Shown: piece by piece, positions 24,070 through 35,300 of the stretch
Numbering within the stretch: the stretch's first letter is position 1
Layout of the letters: each line of letters opens with the position of its first letter
NCBI GenBank assembly: GCA_019614645.1
Contig: JABWDB010000004.1
Location: 10,664,001-10,728,000, forward strand
Length of the DNA stretch: 64,000 nt
Origin: Stratiolaelaps scimitus
Taxonomy: Eukaryota > Arthropoda > Arachnida > Mesostigmata > Laelapidae
Direction of reading: 5' to 3'
Program-made: the position numbers and the translations under genes
The notes under the pieces: model-generated
Told to the model about the DNA's origin: nothing
The model's database searches: none
Seen by the model: only the letters and a program-made list of their open reading frames with translations

Positions 24070-25722
24070 TCAACCAGGTGGCCTTTGACCAAAATCTCCA
24101 CTTAGAATCAGTCCAATGTCCGCCTCCACCGAAACCCCATGTATATTAACAGCATCGAGGGGGATGTCTGTGGAACTCAGGAGACGAACAACGTCCACAG
24201 CACCCCTGACGTTCTTGTGTGCCGCATCGACAGCCATATGGAGGAGAGTGTTGCCATCCTTATCCACCGCGGTCATATCGGCCCCGGCCTGGACCAAGAT
24301 CTTTATCACGTTTTCTCGCTGGCCGAACTGTTTGAAGTGTGTCTCAAGTACGCTATGAAGAAGGGAGAATGTCTTCGATCTCGGAGCGCAGAGGAGTACG
24401 AGTCGACGATGCATGTATCTGAACCAATCACGATCGTGGTCGTAGTCGGTCACATTCGAAAGAATCATCAGTAACCAGGCGGATAATTCACCCAGGAGCG
24501 AGAACGGCGCGAGTTCGACAGGCGGTTTACGCATTTCACGGATGCGTTTCTTGAGGACCTTCAGATCTTCGTCCTCGTCGGCGTCGTCTTCGAGCTCGGG
24601 TATTGTCAGAGGATTATGTTGGTCTTTTAGGTAGCCTATTGCCGCGATCGCCCATTCAATGCATTTCATGACTAGAAAAGCCTGTCGGGTTTGATCAAAC
24701 CTCAGCTCTTTTAAGTGCATCCAGATGCGTTTGATGTTCTCAGTGGACATCTCTTTCGCGTACATGATGACGTCGAGCGTGTAGATGCTGATCTTCACTG
24801 TATACGGCCTCATCAGAAGAGCTTCCTGAAACTCGTGTCGATGGCGGAAATGCTTTTCTATGATCGTCAACGCCTTCAGGTAAGGATCCATGTCTGGGCC
24901 GATGTCAATCTTGTCTTCGTCCAATAATCCCTTGATATCACCGTCAAAAATAAACCCAGCTCTTCCTCGAAGCCTGTGTTCTTCGCCCCAGTGCTGTTGG
25001 GCATCCTCCGTTCGCTCCTCTAGTTGTGCTCGTGCGCCCATTATTTCGTATGCACGTACTTTCGCTTCTGGCGAAGCACCCATTCGCTTGAGTAGGTACT
25101 GCACTAAACTTTCCTGGGAGCAAAATGCGGCCGTCAGATACAGTGTCTCGAACAGCGGGTTGGGTGACAATATGATGCACGGATCGAGAACTCTCACTTG
25201 TTCCACATCGCCATTTCCTGCCACATAGATTAGGACGTCCCTAAGCTCTGATAGATACAGCGACGTGACAGCCTCCCCTCGATAATCACGATCGGTTGAT
25301 CCAATTGGCAGACCCATATCGAGGAAGCACTGAAGTACCACTTTATTGTTAATCAGACAAGCCACTAGAAACGCGTATTCTACCGTTCTCTCCGTTGTGA
25401 ACAGAAGGAGCTCACAGATCAACTTCATCGAATCTGGCGACCTTGCTCTGATTAGACGGTCGAACATCTCCGGTGTAGGTTGTGCATGGAACTTGACTAG
25501 ACTCTGGACAAGAAGCGGCTTATTAGCTGCGCACGCGACCGAAAGGGGGGTCTCCCCTTCGCCGTCAGGCTCTACCGTGTTGACAAAAACTTCCTGAGTC
25601 ACCAAGCCCATATTGTCGATGAGAATCATAAGGTCTTGTTCCAGAGAGGCGGGGCCACTACGGATATTCCTCATGAGTTTGCGGTGTGCCTCAGCGAGAT
25701 CGAACCTTTCAAGCATCTCCAT
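24070..25722 (-). CDS. FEM1-like ankyrin repeat protein, intronless and divergent
   Basis: One uninterrupted frame of 550 codons from an ATG at 25722. FEM1 proteins are substrate receptors of CUL2 ubiquitin ligases that read C-terminal degrons. Matches to the family are the central YEIMGARAQLEERTED segment (residues 225-239, equivalent to ELLGAS), the helical block with DVIMYAKEMSTENIKRIWMH (317-336, equivalent to RGAVYADN..), and the C-terminal ankyrin pair with GADMTAVDKDGNTLLHMA (480-497). Weak ankyrin-like repeats cover residues 55-215, much degraded from consensus. At 550 residues it is shorter than vertebrate FEM1 (about 620) and stops soon after the last ankyrin. Human FEM1 genes have few coding exons, so lack of introns alone does not prove retrocopying. 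An acidic loop lies at 377-387. Whether the degron pocket residues survive cannot be judged by eye. Confidence 0.78.
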   Translation of the reverse strand: MEMLERFDLAEAHRKLMRNIRSGPASLEQDLMILIDNMGLVTQEVFVNTVEPDGEGETPLSVACAANKPLLVQSLVKFHAQPTPEMFDRLIRARSPDSMKLICELLLFTTERTVEYAFLVACLINNKVVLQCFLDMGLPIGSTDRDYRGEAVTSLYLSELRDVLIYVAGNGDVEQVRVLDPCIILSPNPLFETLYLTAAFCSQESLVQYLLKRMGASPEAKVRAYEIMGARAQLEERTEDAQQHWGEEHRLRGRAGFIFDGDIKGLLDEDKIDIGPDMDPYLKALTIIEKHFRHRHEFQEALLMRPYTVKISIYTLDVIMYAKEMSTENIKRIWMHLKELRFDQTRQAFLVMKCIEWAIAAIGYLKDQHNPLTIPELEDDADEDEDLKVLKKRIREMRKPPVELAPFSLLGELSAWLLMILSNVTDYDHDRDWFRYMHRRLVLLCAPRSKTFSLLHSVLETHFKQFGQRENVIKILVQAGADMTAVDKDGNTLLHMAVDAAHKNVRGAVDVVRLLSSTDIPLDAVNIHGVSVEADIGLILSGDFGQRPPG

Positions 25723-27241
25723 TGTTTGCTTGTCTCCAGAAACTAGCTGTGACTTGCCAACTAGCTACCAGCCACCCGTCATATACACAACGTAGACACA
25801 GTACAAGAGCAACTCTTGCCGGTGTCAAAGTGCTGTTGACCAAGGCGAGCTGGAAACCGTCGTTCGTTCGCCAGAAGACGGAGACACTGCAGACTGCATC
25901 AACGCAGACTGAATCTGCACTGACGTCCCACAGTACCTCGCGACACAACCGATCCGAAATGTAAGAGAGGTGGAGAGAAAGGCCCCCTGCGGTACGCAAA
26001 CAACGCGAGATGCGACGCACGAAATGCACCACAACGTGTGAAGGAGAGAGGGGGACCCAATCGGCACACCAATGCTGTCGACAGTACCAACGCGACGCAA
26101 TACAGGGCAAGGTAACGCGAGACTGGTACTCACGTTACAACTGTACCGGTACGGAACTGCGATCACTCCCAATTGGGAAGGCAGGGCCGCCCGCAAGGTG
26201 TCCGCGGGATCGTGCGAACGTTATTGGCTGCCACACTCAGCTGCACGAACAAGAAACAGTTCGTCGTGCTGATGTCGGCAGTGTCGATGACGCTGATGAT
26301 GCGGCGTCTGTGTCGAAATGTGCGCCTCTCTCGCTAGCCGCCATTGCTATTGTGGGTGAGGGGAATCGAGTCCAGCAGCCGGCGGAGGACGCGGGGAGAG
26401 ATCCGAGGTAGTGAGCCTATGAGCAGCCTATCCGCAGCCTCAGTTAGTGCATACGATGTCTGCGCCGAGCGTCGCGCACCCGCTGTGCACAGGGGGTGCA
26501 ATGCGGAGCAGCTTCTGCCGGCACCTATCAGTCAGTCGACTCTGTTTGGCAGATCACTCAATATGAATGGTACTTTGACGTGGAGTTGTTATAGTCACGA
26601 ACCCTGTGGGGTACTTATATCACACAGGTACGACACTCAGTGGGCTTCGCCCGAAGTTAGCGAGACATGTTACAGGCATACATTTATTCTCACGAAATCG
26701 ATTCGATTCACCTGAACGACCAGCCCCCATACTACTAGACGCGGCGTACGATCGAAACCTGCGACTATACATACGACAATTTCACATAAGAGTATGATTC
26801 TCGTTCGTTGCGAGGATCGAAATGACGACATCGAATCATCCTATTGTGTTTTTTATTTAGACGACGACATTTCAAAAGCCTGCACTTCGTGTATCGTGCG
26901 GTCGGTTGCATTCGCGCCATATCGAATAGAACAGAACACTAACATTGGCTCATTGAGGATGGACACGTGGTGGCCAAGATGTCATATTATATCGTCTCCC
27001 TCGTTGAATATTCGCTGTATAGCAAGACTGTAATCACGCTTTCCTGTCACGACTCAACAAAGCTTAAACTAGACTGTTCACAATTGACATTGATATGTAT
27101 CATACGAACCTTAGTACTAATCGATTATTATACAATACAAAAATCAACACCCACCACACATCTACCTACGCCAGCCTTCTCGATATGCTACAAGATGTAA
27201 ACCGCCGGACGTTGCTGGCACCTATTGACGGCATGCCGCAA
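25723..27241. other. 5' flank of the FEM1-like gene
   Basis: GC-richer from about 25750 to 26520, consistent with the promoter and 5' UTR of the minus-strand FEM1-like gene. ORFs of up to 133 codons occur on both strands in overlapping frames, none with a recognisable domain. From 26530 to 27230 I see nothing definite. Confidence 0.4.
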
Positions 27242-27516
27242 TTATGCATTGTACATAAATGCTTCGGAGAGCTGGTACAGCTCATATGGAACTCCATACC
27301 ACTTTTGATCCGTGGTCATCACCCGCTGGTGGTAATAATACATGTTCTCACTGATCTGATAGATGAAATTACCTTTCCCAGATTTCGCGTCAACACTATT
27401 CGTTGAACTGGCAGATGTTGCTTTGGCTCTAAGACGTCGTCGTCGTTGACGTCGACATTGCCAGCCCTTCGCTATGCAGCTGCGAATACAGTTTAATTGA
27501 ATCTTGAATCTATCAG
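27242..27516 (-). CDS. Unassigned terminal exon encoding a Cys/Arg-rich then Tyr-rich segment
   Basis: A minus-strand frame follows an AAAAAAGTAG acceptor-like site and runs about 90 codons to a TAA at 27242. It encodes CIRSCIAKGWQC, a run of Arg, a Ser/Thr-rich spacer, then NFIYQISENMYYYHQRV and a C-terminus with several Tyr. Composition and the intact frame look like real coding sequence, but I do not recognise the family, and I could not find its upstream exon. It lies just downstream of the membrane-protein gene ending at 27589, so it could be an alternative 3' exon of that gene or the end of a nested gene. No competing plus-strand gene is evident. Confidence 0.33.
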
Positions 27517-27531
27517 CTACTTTTTTAGTCG

Positions 27532-27533
<2 letters not shown>

Positions 27534-27561
<28 letters not shown>
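27534..27561. repeat. TA microsatellite
   Basis: Near-pure TA tract, interrupted by one G, between the unassigned exon and the stop codon of the membrane-protein gene. Confidence 0.9.
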
Positions 27562-27562
<1 letters not shown>

Positions 27563-27588
27563 TAGTATTCACAAGGTGCCTTTATCAA

Positions 27589-30500
27589 TTACAAACGGCT
27601 TGCGGGACTACTTCGCGAAATATCTGAATACGTAACGCTTGACGACTTTTGGCCCTTAGCTGAAGCCGAGGTAACTTTTTTTCTAAAAAACACTTGAAAA
27701 CACCAGATGCTGACGACCAACAGTGTCACCAGCGTCAGTCCCAAGCCGGTGGAGAGAAGCACAAACGGAACAGGCGGATACCACCTTTCCGGAGCTTTCC
27801 GAATACTGATATCTTCAGGATGCCTCTGCAATTGCGGATGTTTAAAAGCAACAGATTGTAATATTAAAAGCGATCATCTAACGAATCCAGCAAAACTCCA
27901 TCACTGAGTTTAGATTGATTTTCATGTCACGTAATGTGTTTTTTAATGTCATTTACTATAATGTTTACATTCATAATGACTACTCAAGATTTATTGGTAT
28001 TTTAAAAATTACAATGGTCTTGTATGAACGTCTGATATATTGAGTCGTCATTTTAATGATATGCTTTTAAGCCTCAGGCTACTAACTCCTCAACACGCAC
28101 CACACTCTAACACAGGTCTTTAGCGATACAGTAAACGTTATGTGAAGCCTATACAAGGGCTGGTATAGTTCATAATTTGGGTACAGCAGACGCACAATTA
28201 TGAGAACACTTGTATCTAGTTTCGCTGGTCCCCCGGACATTCTATTGGTTGAGCAGAGGCAGATGTTAGAAGAAAGGACGGTACCTTAGAGCTGACTGTT
28301 TTTGAGCCGTGTTTAATTTAATTATTCCAGAATTCGCTCATCCGAGATTCCTCTGAGCTTCGCTGCTTCGTGTTCCGATGGAAAAAAACCATCGATGTGA
28401 TATGTAAGATACTGTGTATTAAGAACATTTCAATACGAAGACGAGATACTATAGGCCAAATGAATATATCTCACTCATTTAGTGCGGCTCATATGTACCT
28501 CATTAATAACAGAGTGAACGGCGTCCTTCAGCATGCCACGTTCATCTCCAAGAATCTCGTTAGCCGGTACGACTAGAATTCAGCGAATCAACATCATCGT
28601 ATTAATATGTGTTATATTTGAATCGCCATGTAAATGCGTGTCAATATCGAATTAGATAACAAACTAAGCTGCTGCTCACCTTGGTACTGCGCGCCACTCT
28701 AACCTAAACCGGAAACTCTTTCTAGTCTAATATTTTCTAATATTCTCATCTATGATAGTTCTGGATCTTCGCCGATGACAGTAATGAACAGCTATAATTA
28801 GTTCGTTTTCGAAACAATTCATTTCTTGCCAGTGTTTATTTATTGACGATAAAGTTCGCAAAGCGGCATCATGATTAGCTCCATACACTATGCTCAAGTC
28901 AACGTATATCTTACCTGTTCGTTGAGAATCGACAACAACGAAGTAAACGCCCACGATATTCGGCGTTTCGGGCTCCGTGTCAGTGGTCAAGAAAATAGCG
29001 CATATTGTAGCGTTCTCGCTAATTGATTCCATTGAGTTTATCCGATTGTCGAGAGCTTCGACAACGAGGTTTTTGACGACATCTCTATTCAACTCCTGTA
29101 TCGATTATATCACCATGAATTGAATTATCAGAAGATGGCAAGTAATAATCATGTGCTCGAACAAGCCTCCCACAGATTTTTGTATAATAAATGAAACAGT
29201 GTATATCATCTATCATCACCATCATCATATCTCTCTATATCTTTGGCTTTCGGCATAGCCGTTGATGGAATGTGTATTTTGAATCGAACATGTAAGCGCT
29301 AAATGATTTTGCGGAGTAGCATGCCTGTACATAGAATGAACTCTGTTTGTTGTAAGCTTACAGTATCAAATCTTATCCTAATTATATTGGACCTCCTCAT
29401 CGAGTCGAGACTGTTTAGGGGTTGATTCTGCAATTCCGTCCTTTCGGCTCTGTATCGGGAGGGTTCATGGTTAACTGAAACAAACAATATACCTGTATTC
29501 TCTCTCAGTCCTTGTCACAGAGGAAGAGGGAATAATAAAGTATAACTTCCAATAGCGATAATTGTACTTCCACGACCGGTGCGGTAGTATGTCACAAATA
29601 TATTCGCATCGCAAGGCCTGAACTAGTGACCTCTGGCTTTTTCAATCAGAGGCTTAGCCATCCAAGCCCACGCGCTAACAGATAACACCAAGTGTGTTAA
29701 TGTTAAAGCATAAATGTTCTTACTGTGGCACTCATACGTATAGGGGTATATGCTGGAACATGAGTCTTCACGAGTATCTATCGAGATGTCTAGAATCTTA
29801 CTTATCACAAAAATAGTAAAAGTATCTGCCAGTAACGTACCTCCGGAACCTCTTCGTGGCAGTTCTGAAACCTTTCACCTGCTTATTCCGGTGGTAGAGT
29901 TGAAGGTTGGTTGAAGAGGCTCTTTATATAAAGGACCCTAAATTATTTAGCGATACCTAAATGAACTTCTATGTAGGACTTTTAGAAAATGAAGTATTCA
30001 ATGAGTACGCTCCAGTATTGATTATTGGACTAAAATATTGATTATCATTGTGCGTCTTAAATATTCGAAAATTAGAGAAGCCGTTGGGGACAGAATGTCA
30101 GGCCGAGGCTGTGAGGGAGGCGACGGCATTGCCTCTCTGCACAAGGAAAGGAAAAGGAAAGTCGAAGGAAACGCGCTGCAGAAGGAACAACCGTAAATGT
30201 TTCGTGATTTAGCTTAACATCCATACTTAAACTAGCAAATGAGTCCAACATTTATCAATCAGTTGGAAGAATACAATTTAGAGAGCTCTTCGCCATCTGT
30301 TTATTCTACTATTTATATGTTTATTCTAATATTATCCATACGGCAATGTCTCGCTGGCCATTTCATGCTTTCCAAGATCGCCAATATCGACCAACACTAC
30401 CGCCATAGCGTAGAATGCCTGGTGCGCCCCAGCGCAATGTTAGCTTAGTGTGCTCAGTTGTTCCTCGTCTGAATTGTTAACATGGCGCGTATTTCTCCCT

Positions 30501-30744
30501 ATCGCTGCAGTCGAAGACGAAGTTCTCGCGTCAAGTACGCGCATACAACTAAACGAGACTCGAGTGACAAACTAGCTTGCGGGGGATTACCTAATATGAT
30601 TCATCACAAATGCTAACATCTATGAGTGTATAGTGAAAGATCGTTCATTGTCACTGAATACTCACCACTCTGAGAGTTAGCGAGGACAGGCAGCAACGTC
30701 ATACAGGCTGAATACATAAACAGCTGTAGGGTTCGGCTAGCCAT
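27589..30744 (-). CDS. Small single-pass type I membrane protein, 224 aa, six exons
   Basis: Exons 30744-30666, 29878-29841, 29427-29362, 29095-28915, 28572-28499 and 27825-27589 total 675 nt. All five introns close in phase, giving 224 residues. Donors are GTGAGT, GTACGT, GTAAGC, GTAAGA and GTACAT. Exon 1 starts MASRTLQLFMYSACMTLL, a clear signal peptide. The ectodomain of about 135 residues contains RIRFDT, NATICAIFLTTD and VGVYFVVVD, alternating with predicted helices (LNRDVVKNLVVEALD and MLKDAVHSVIN). This resembles an alpha/beta SEA-like or membrane-adjacent fold. A transmembrane helix (about residues 165-189, FVLLSTGLGLTLVTLLVV) is followed by a basic stop-transfer FFRKK and a Ser-rich cytoplasmic tail. 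I do not recognise the family; possibilities include a SEA-type module or a cadherin-derived membrane-adjacent domain. Confidence 0.72.
29610..29692 (-). repeat. tRNA-derived SINE-like element
   Basis: The reverse complement has an A-box-like tggatggctaagcctc and, 30 bp on, a degenerate B-box (agttcaggcct). It lies in an intron of the membrane-protein gene. Confidence 0.4.
30081..30190 (+). repeat. Dispersed GC-rich repeat, copy 2
   Basis: Contains gttggggaca, gtcaggccgagg and gaggcgacggcattgcctct, aligning with the copies at 20881 and 38243. Confidence 0.65.
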
Positions 30745-31369
30745 TCTCGTCTCTGATGATATTAACTCAGTGTCATAAACAATTTCTTAGTTGAACTTTC
30801 GAATTTACACTGATTTCAAGCACTTGGAAAAACACGCCGCACACGTGTACATATTGCCATCGGCCTTATTCCGAGCGGGCGGTATTCACTCTCCGATTTC
30901 GTTAAGCTCAACTATATTAGCAAACGCACACTTCGCAGCGGCACGGTTAAACGACTAAAGGCAGCATCTTTCACAGCCACGTCCTGCGAGTTGCCAGTGA
31001 GCCCCCGTAATCCTTCTCTATTGACGTCTGCCGTGGACGGCTATTGTCCTGTAAACTACCTGCTACAACTGGCATCTAGCTGATACCGCTTGTGGATTGA
31101 CGACAGCAAGATACAACAATGAAGGTGAAAAGCGATTAGTATTTAGTTATCGAAAGTCATTTTCAAATGGTTTTCCCAGTCGTAACATGAGATCAAATGC
31201 CGCACATACTGCCACCCCGTGAATCGGCAGATTATAGCTACATCCGTCCGGATATGCCACCCTAGTCTTCTAGCGGGAGATCTGACCAACCAGTGGAAAC
31301 GATGAACATGATATGCCCCGCTTGAAGACAGCTGAATAGAACACGAATGGCGTTTTCTTACATAATATT

Positions 31370-31422
<53 letters not shown>

Positions 31423-32354
31423 GATGCTCACCACTTTTGCTCATAACGGCGTGATTCTTGCCATGCATCTATACATTTATTACTGAATATGTACAAGTTC
31501 ATTTAAGTTAGGTATATCTATCTCGATGTAGATACGTTTTTAATGATTCTGTAGTTATCCTAATAATGCTGTGGCGCGCCTGTGGATTTGTAAAATTCGT
31601 TGGACCCTCGTGGTCTCATACCTTAAGGAATTGACAGCGTGGCTCTAATGTTCAGATATGCGGATGCACTCTCAATAAGAAAGACCAGTCTGTGATTGAT
31701 CATCTGTTCGATCCTCACCGTGATGAGGCGGTCCACATTCGCCGCTTATGTTTCTTAATCTGCCTGCCCATGAAAATGTACATAAATCCGCAACAAACCG
31801 CAAATATTTGTTTGTTCGGTGTGACTAAATACGCGTACATATACATATGTTAAAAGTGTTATTATTATTATAGTATTGTATACCATTACAACTGTTCACT
31901 ATTTCCACTTACATAGACATTTTGCCAAGATCGTAACGAAGTATATCCAGCTGCATCTTTCGAAAGAGGCTTCGAACCCAAATGGTCACCCATTGCAAAT
32001 GTGTATATGAAGTGATGCCACTGAAATAACGCCACAAACAATGAACAATGAACGAGACAGACGAGATCTATACAGAAATCAAATACAGGCAACGAGTTCG
32101 ATGCTTGTTGATAAAACATTGCTTCTTTCTCTATTCACTATTTAAATCAAACAAATGATATTGCTTAATGTCATCGTTCGCTTGCTTGTTCATTGTCGTT
32201 TCGTTTGCATCCGAATTATTTCCGTGTCGAAATTTCATACACAAATTTCTAATGGCTCAACATGGCTGTGGTTCGTACAACTTCACGCCTGCCTTCAACC
32301 GGGAGCTTCAACAGCAAGATTGATCTGCTGATCAATTGAAAAACACGCTTAATT
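30745..32354. other. Intergenic region between the membrane-protein gene and the DAXX-like gene
   Basis: Contains the 5' flank of the membrane-protein gene, a TA microsatellite at 31374-31420 and nothing else I can support. A 77-codon minus ORF near 31886-32119 is not backed by splice sites or motifs. Confidence 0.5.
31374..31420. repeat. TA microsatellite
   Basis: About 22 TA units, among the longest in the window. Confidence 0.95.
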
Positions 32355-35300
32355 CTAATCAGAATCAATCTCGATAACTTCAGGCGACTTATGCGGGACA
32401 GGCTCGCCGACTGGTACGACGTTTGTGCCGAGAGCACGCAATCTTCCAGCGATGCTGATACCATAGGGCGTGGCATTGTCATCAGAGGCAACTGACTCCG
32501 GTTCGTCATCGTTACCCTCGTCCTGAGAGTCGTCGCTGAGCTCAATTACAGCCATCCGCTTCGGAGGCGGATCGTCTCCACGAGATGTATTCGAAACGGA
32601 ACGCTTTTTAGTCCTCGGATTGGCCCGATTCTCTTTGCTCGGCTGTGAATGATTTCCGTTCGATTTAGGACGTGGACTCGAATCGTCGTCGTCGTCATCG
32701 ACGGACTCGACAAATATCATCTCCTGTAATCACAGTCCAATTGTGTGTCTGATTCATTAGTGCGCTACGTAGAACTTTTATATAACGTCGTGGATCGACA
32801 CTGATATTGTATAATGCAACGCTTGAGTAGATAAACGAAACAGGTTTGACAGGAATGGTCGGTGTCCAGGCGCATCTTTGTTGAGGCACATCTCAGTAGC
32901 ATATCACATATGGCGAGACACGCGTTCGCAATTCATCGCGTTTTGACTAACAAAATCAATGAATTGACAAGGAAACTCAGATTATCCAGATGGCTCATGC
33001 AACCAAAGAGAAAAAGGTACTTAGAATGAAATTCAACGCGATCACCCTAAACGGTACTAAGCGTTACTGTGCGATATCTAGATGCTGTACTTTGTGGCTC
33101 TCGGGAGCCGTATTAGATGACACCTATGGATAAGAATTCCTTTTCTTATCACGGATACTAAGCCTAAAGTTTTACCACTCATTGTTCTATAGCTCGAAAA
33201 ACGTAAGCATGCAAGAGTTATTCAGGCGCTCAAAGCGCTGAACAGATAACACCGTTTACTGCTACGCACCATGGAATCGTGATCATTATTGGTATCAGAG
33301 GAGCTCGAAGCTTTTCCTTCAGCCTCAAGACCATCCTTGGAGGGTCTATGCACTTCCGGTCGTTTGTGCTCGTCCTTAGGCTTAGATATTTTTCTGCCTG
33401 TCCTGGCATCGTCACCTTCACCGCTACCACAACCAGCACTGTTCTTCATGCAATTAGCGTCATCATCCTCATGATTGCTCCTAATTTCGTGATCGGCCGT
33501 GCTAGCCGCTGAACTATTCGAGTCTCCCTCCTTTTCAGCTTCATTGTCGGCCGATTGGACGCCCTCTGCTCGTGGGCGTTCCTCGCTTTTATCATCACTA
33601 TCATCCTTCTCGTTTGCACTAGCGGCCACTGGAGAGCGACAGCCGTCCCGGTGTCCGACAGCCTCAAGTGCCATTTTGCTGAGTTCGCGTTCGTCGTCAT
33701 CCTCATCAGCGCCGGCACCATGAACAGCCTCTCCGTCACGACCACTGTCGACCTCAGATCCACCTCGAACCTTCTTGCCTATTGGCCTGTCCTTTTTGTC
33801 CTTCTCCTCTTCTGATTCCTCCTCCGAATTGAGATAAGACTCGTCCATCTCGGACTCAACGTCGTCGGCGTCGTCGCCATCAACGACCTCTCCGCCACTC
33901 CCCTCGCTTCGCTCGTTCTTGCCGTTATCTCTATCTCGTCCATCCCCGTCCGAAGACTTGCTGCTACAAGGCGCCTTTGTAGCGAGGTTCGAGGACGATT
34001 TCGCGCCGAGACTTGACAACTCGCCACTGGTATCGACTTTCTCAGCGTCTACTTCTGTAATAATTTCAAGCGGGAAGAAAGTATGGCCTTAGATAGGTGG
34101 CGAGCGTGCTACTGGCGGTATCGACTCAGCGACGAAATAGACCTTCAAGTGCTGGGGAAATCGGAAATCTAAAGTTCGAATAGATTTTTGGAATTAATTA
34201 TGTTAATTCAGGGAAAACATAGGTCGCAATAATAATAATATGTAATCTCAAGACCGAGATGCTAAAACGTGCACTGTGTTATTGTTAAAATAAATGTGAT
34301 CTTGACTCAAGCAGGAGTTCAATTATTTGAAAATCGATCACGTATTTAGGAATACCCATGCTTCTGCTGAATACTCTACTTTTTGGCTTTTTCGATGCTG
34401 CCGGTGCACCGTCAGACGATGACTCGTCCTTGCCATCAGCGCTACTAGCTTGCCTGTCCGCAAACTCGTTAATGACCGCAGCAATCTTATCACGACCTTG
34501 AGCTTCACTAGCTTTTAGGCGCGCTTCAAGCTCGGGATCTTTATCAGCAGGGTCGCTTTCATCCTGAAATAGATAAATAATACAATATAAATATGTCTCT
34601 CAATAATCGAAGACCACTGTATGAAGCCACGACTAAAAGCAAAAATTGAAATGAAAGTTTTCGTGATAGCACAAACTGCTGGAGGATATAATTGTGGTGG
34701 GAGTGTAATATGAGTTACTGCATCGCATGATAAATAACTTGATGTAGCATGGATGTGAATATGCCCGGGGTGTATGGGTGGAATGCGATTGAAAGGCCGT
34801 CTCACCTGCTGCGCAAACTCAATTTCGAGCGATTCCATGTTTGAGCGGATCTCCTTGATTCGGCGCTTCTTGATTTCCTCGACAATCTCCCTAAAGACTT
34901 GCTGAGCTACAGATCTGTGACGCCGACAGAAGGACAACAACAACAATCGTGAATTAATTACGATATGTTCTATGCTTAGCTAAATATGCACTCAACGTGA
35001 CATATCTCCATACGATAATGGATAATCTTCAGACACTGTCTGATGTCACTAGGTATATTCAAAACAGCGATGTCAACAGGTATATATATAACAATATTTG
35101 TTGGTGTGGCCAGTCTCGTCTGGCTGTGTAGCAATCAGCCAGCTCGTATTCGGTGACTTGGCCTTAATTGGTGGTTGTGTTTGGCTATTCCGGGTGGCGA
35201 GAAAATATAAGAACGCACACCTCCATGAACAGGCACTGTATTCAAACTCACCACTGCGAGTTAACGAGTTCCGCCTATCCTAGAAATGCTCTACTTCAGC

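Noticed and set aside
29623..29808. 61-codon minus frame in the intron of the membrane-protein gene
   Set aside because: It overlaps a tRNA-like SINE, and the neighbouring exons join in phase without it.
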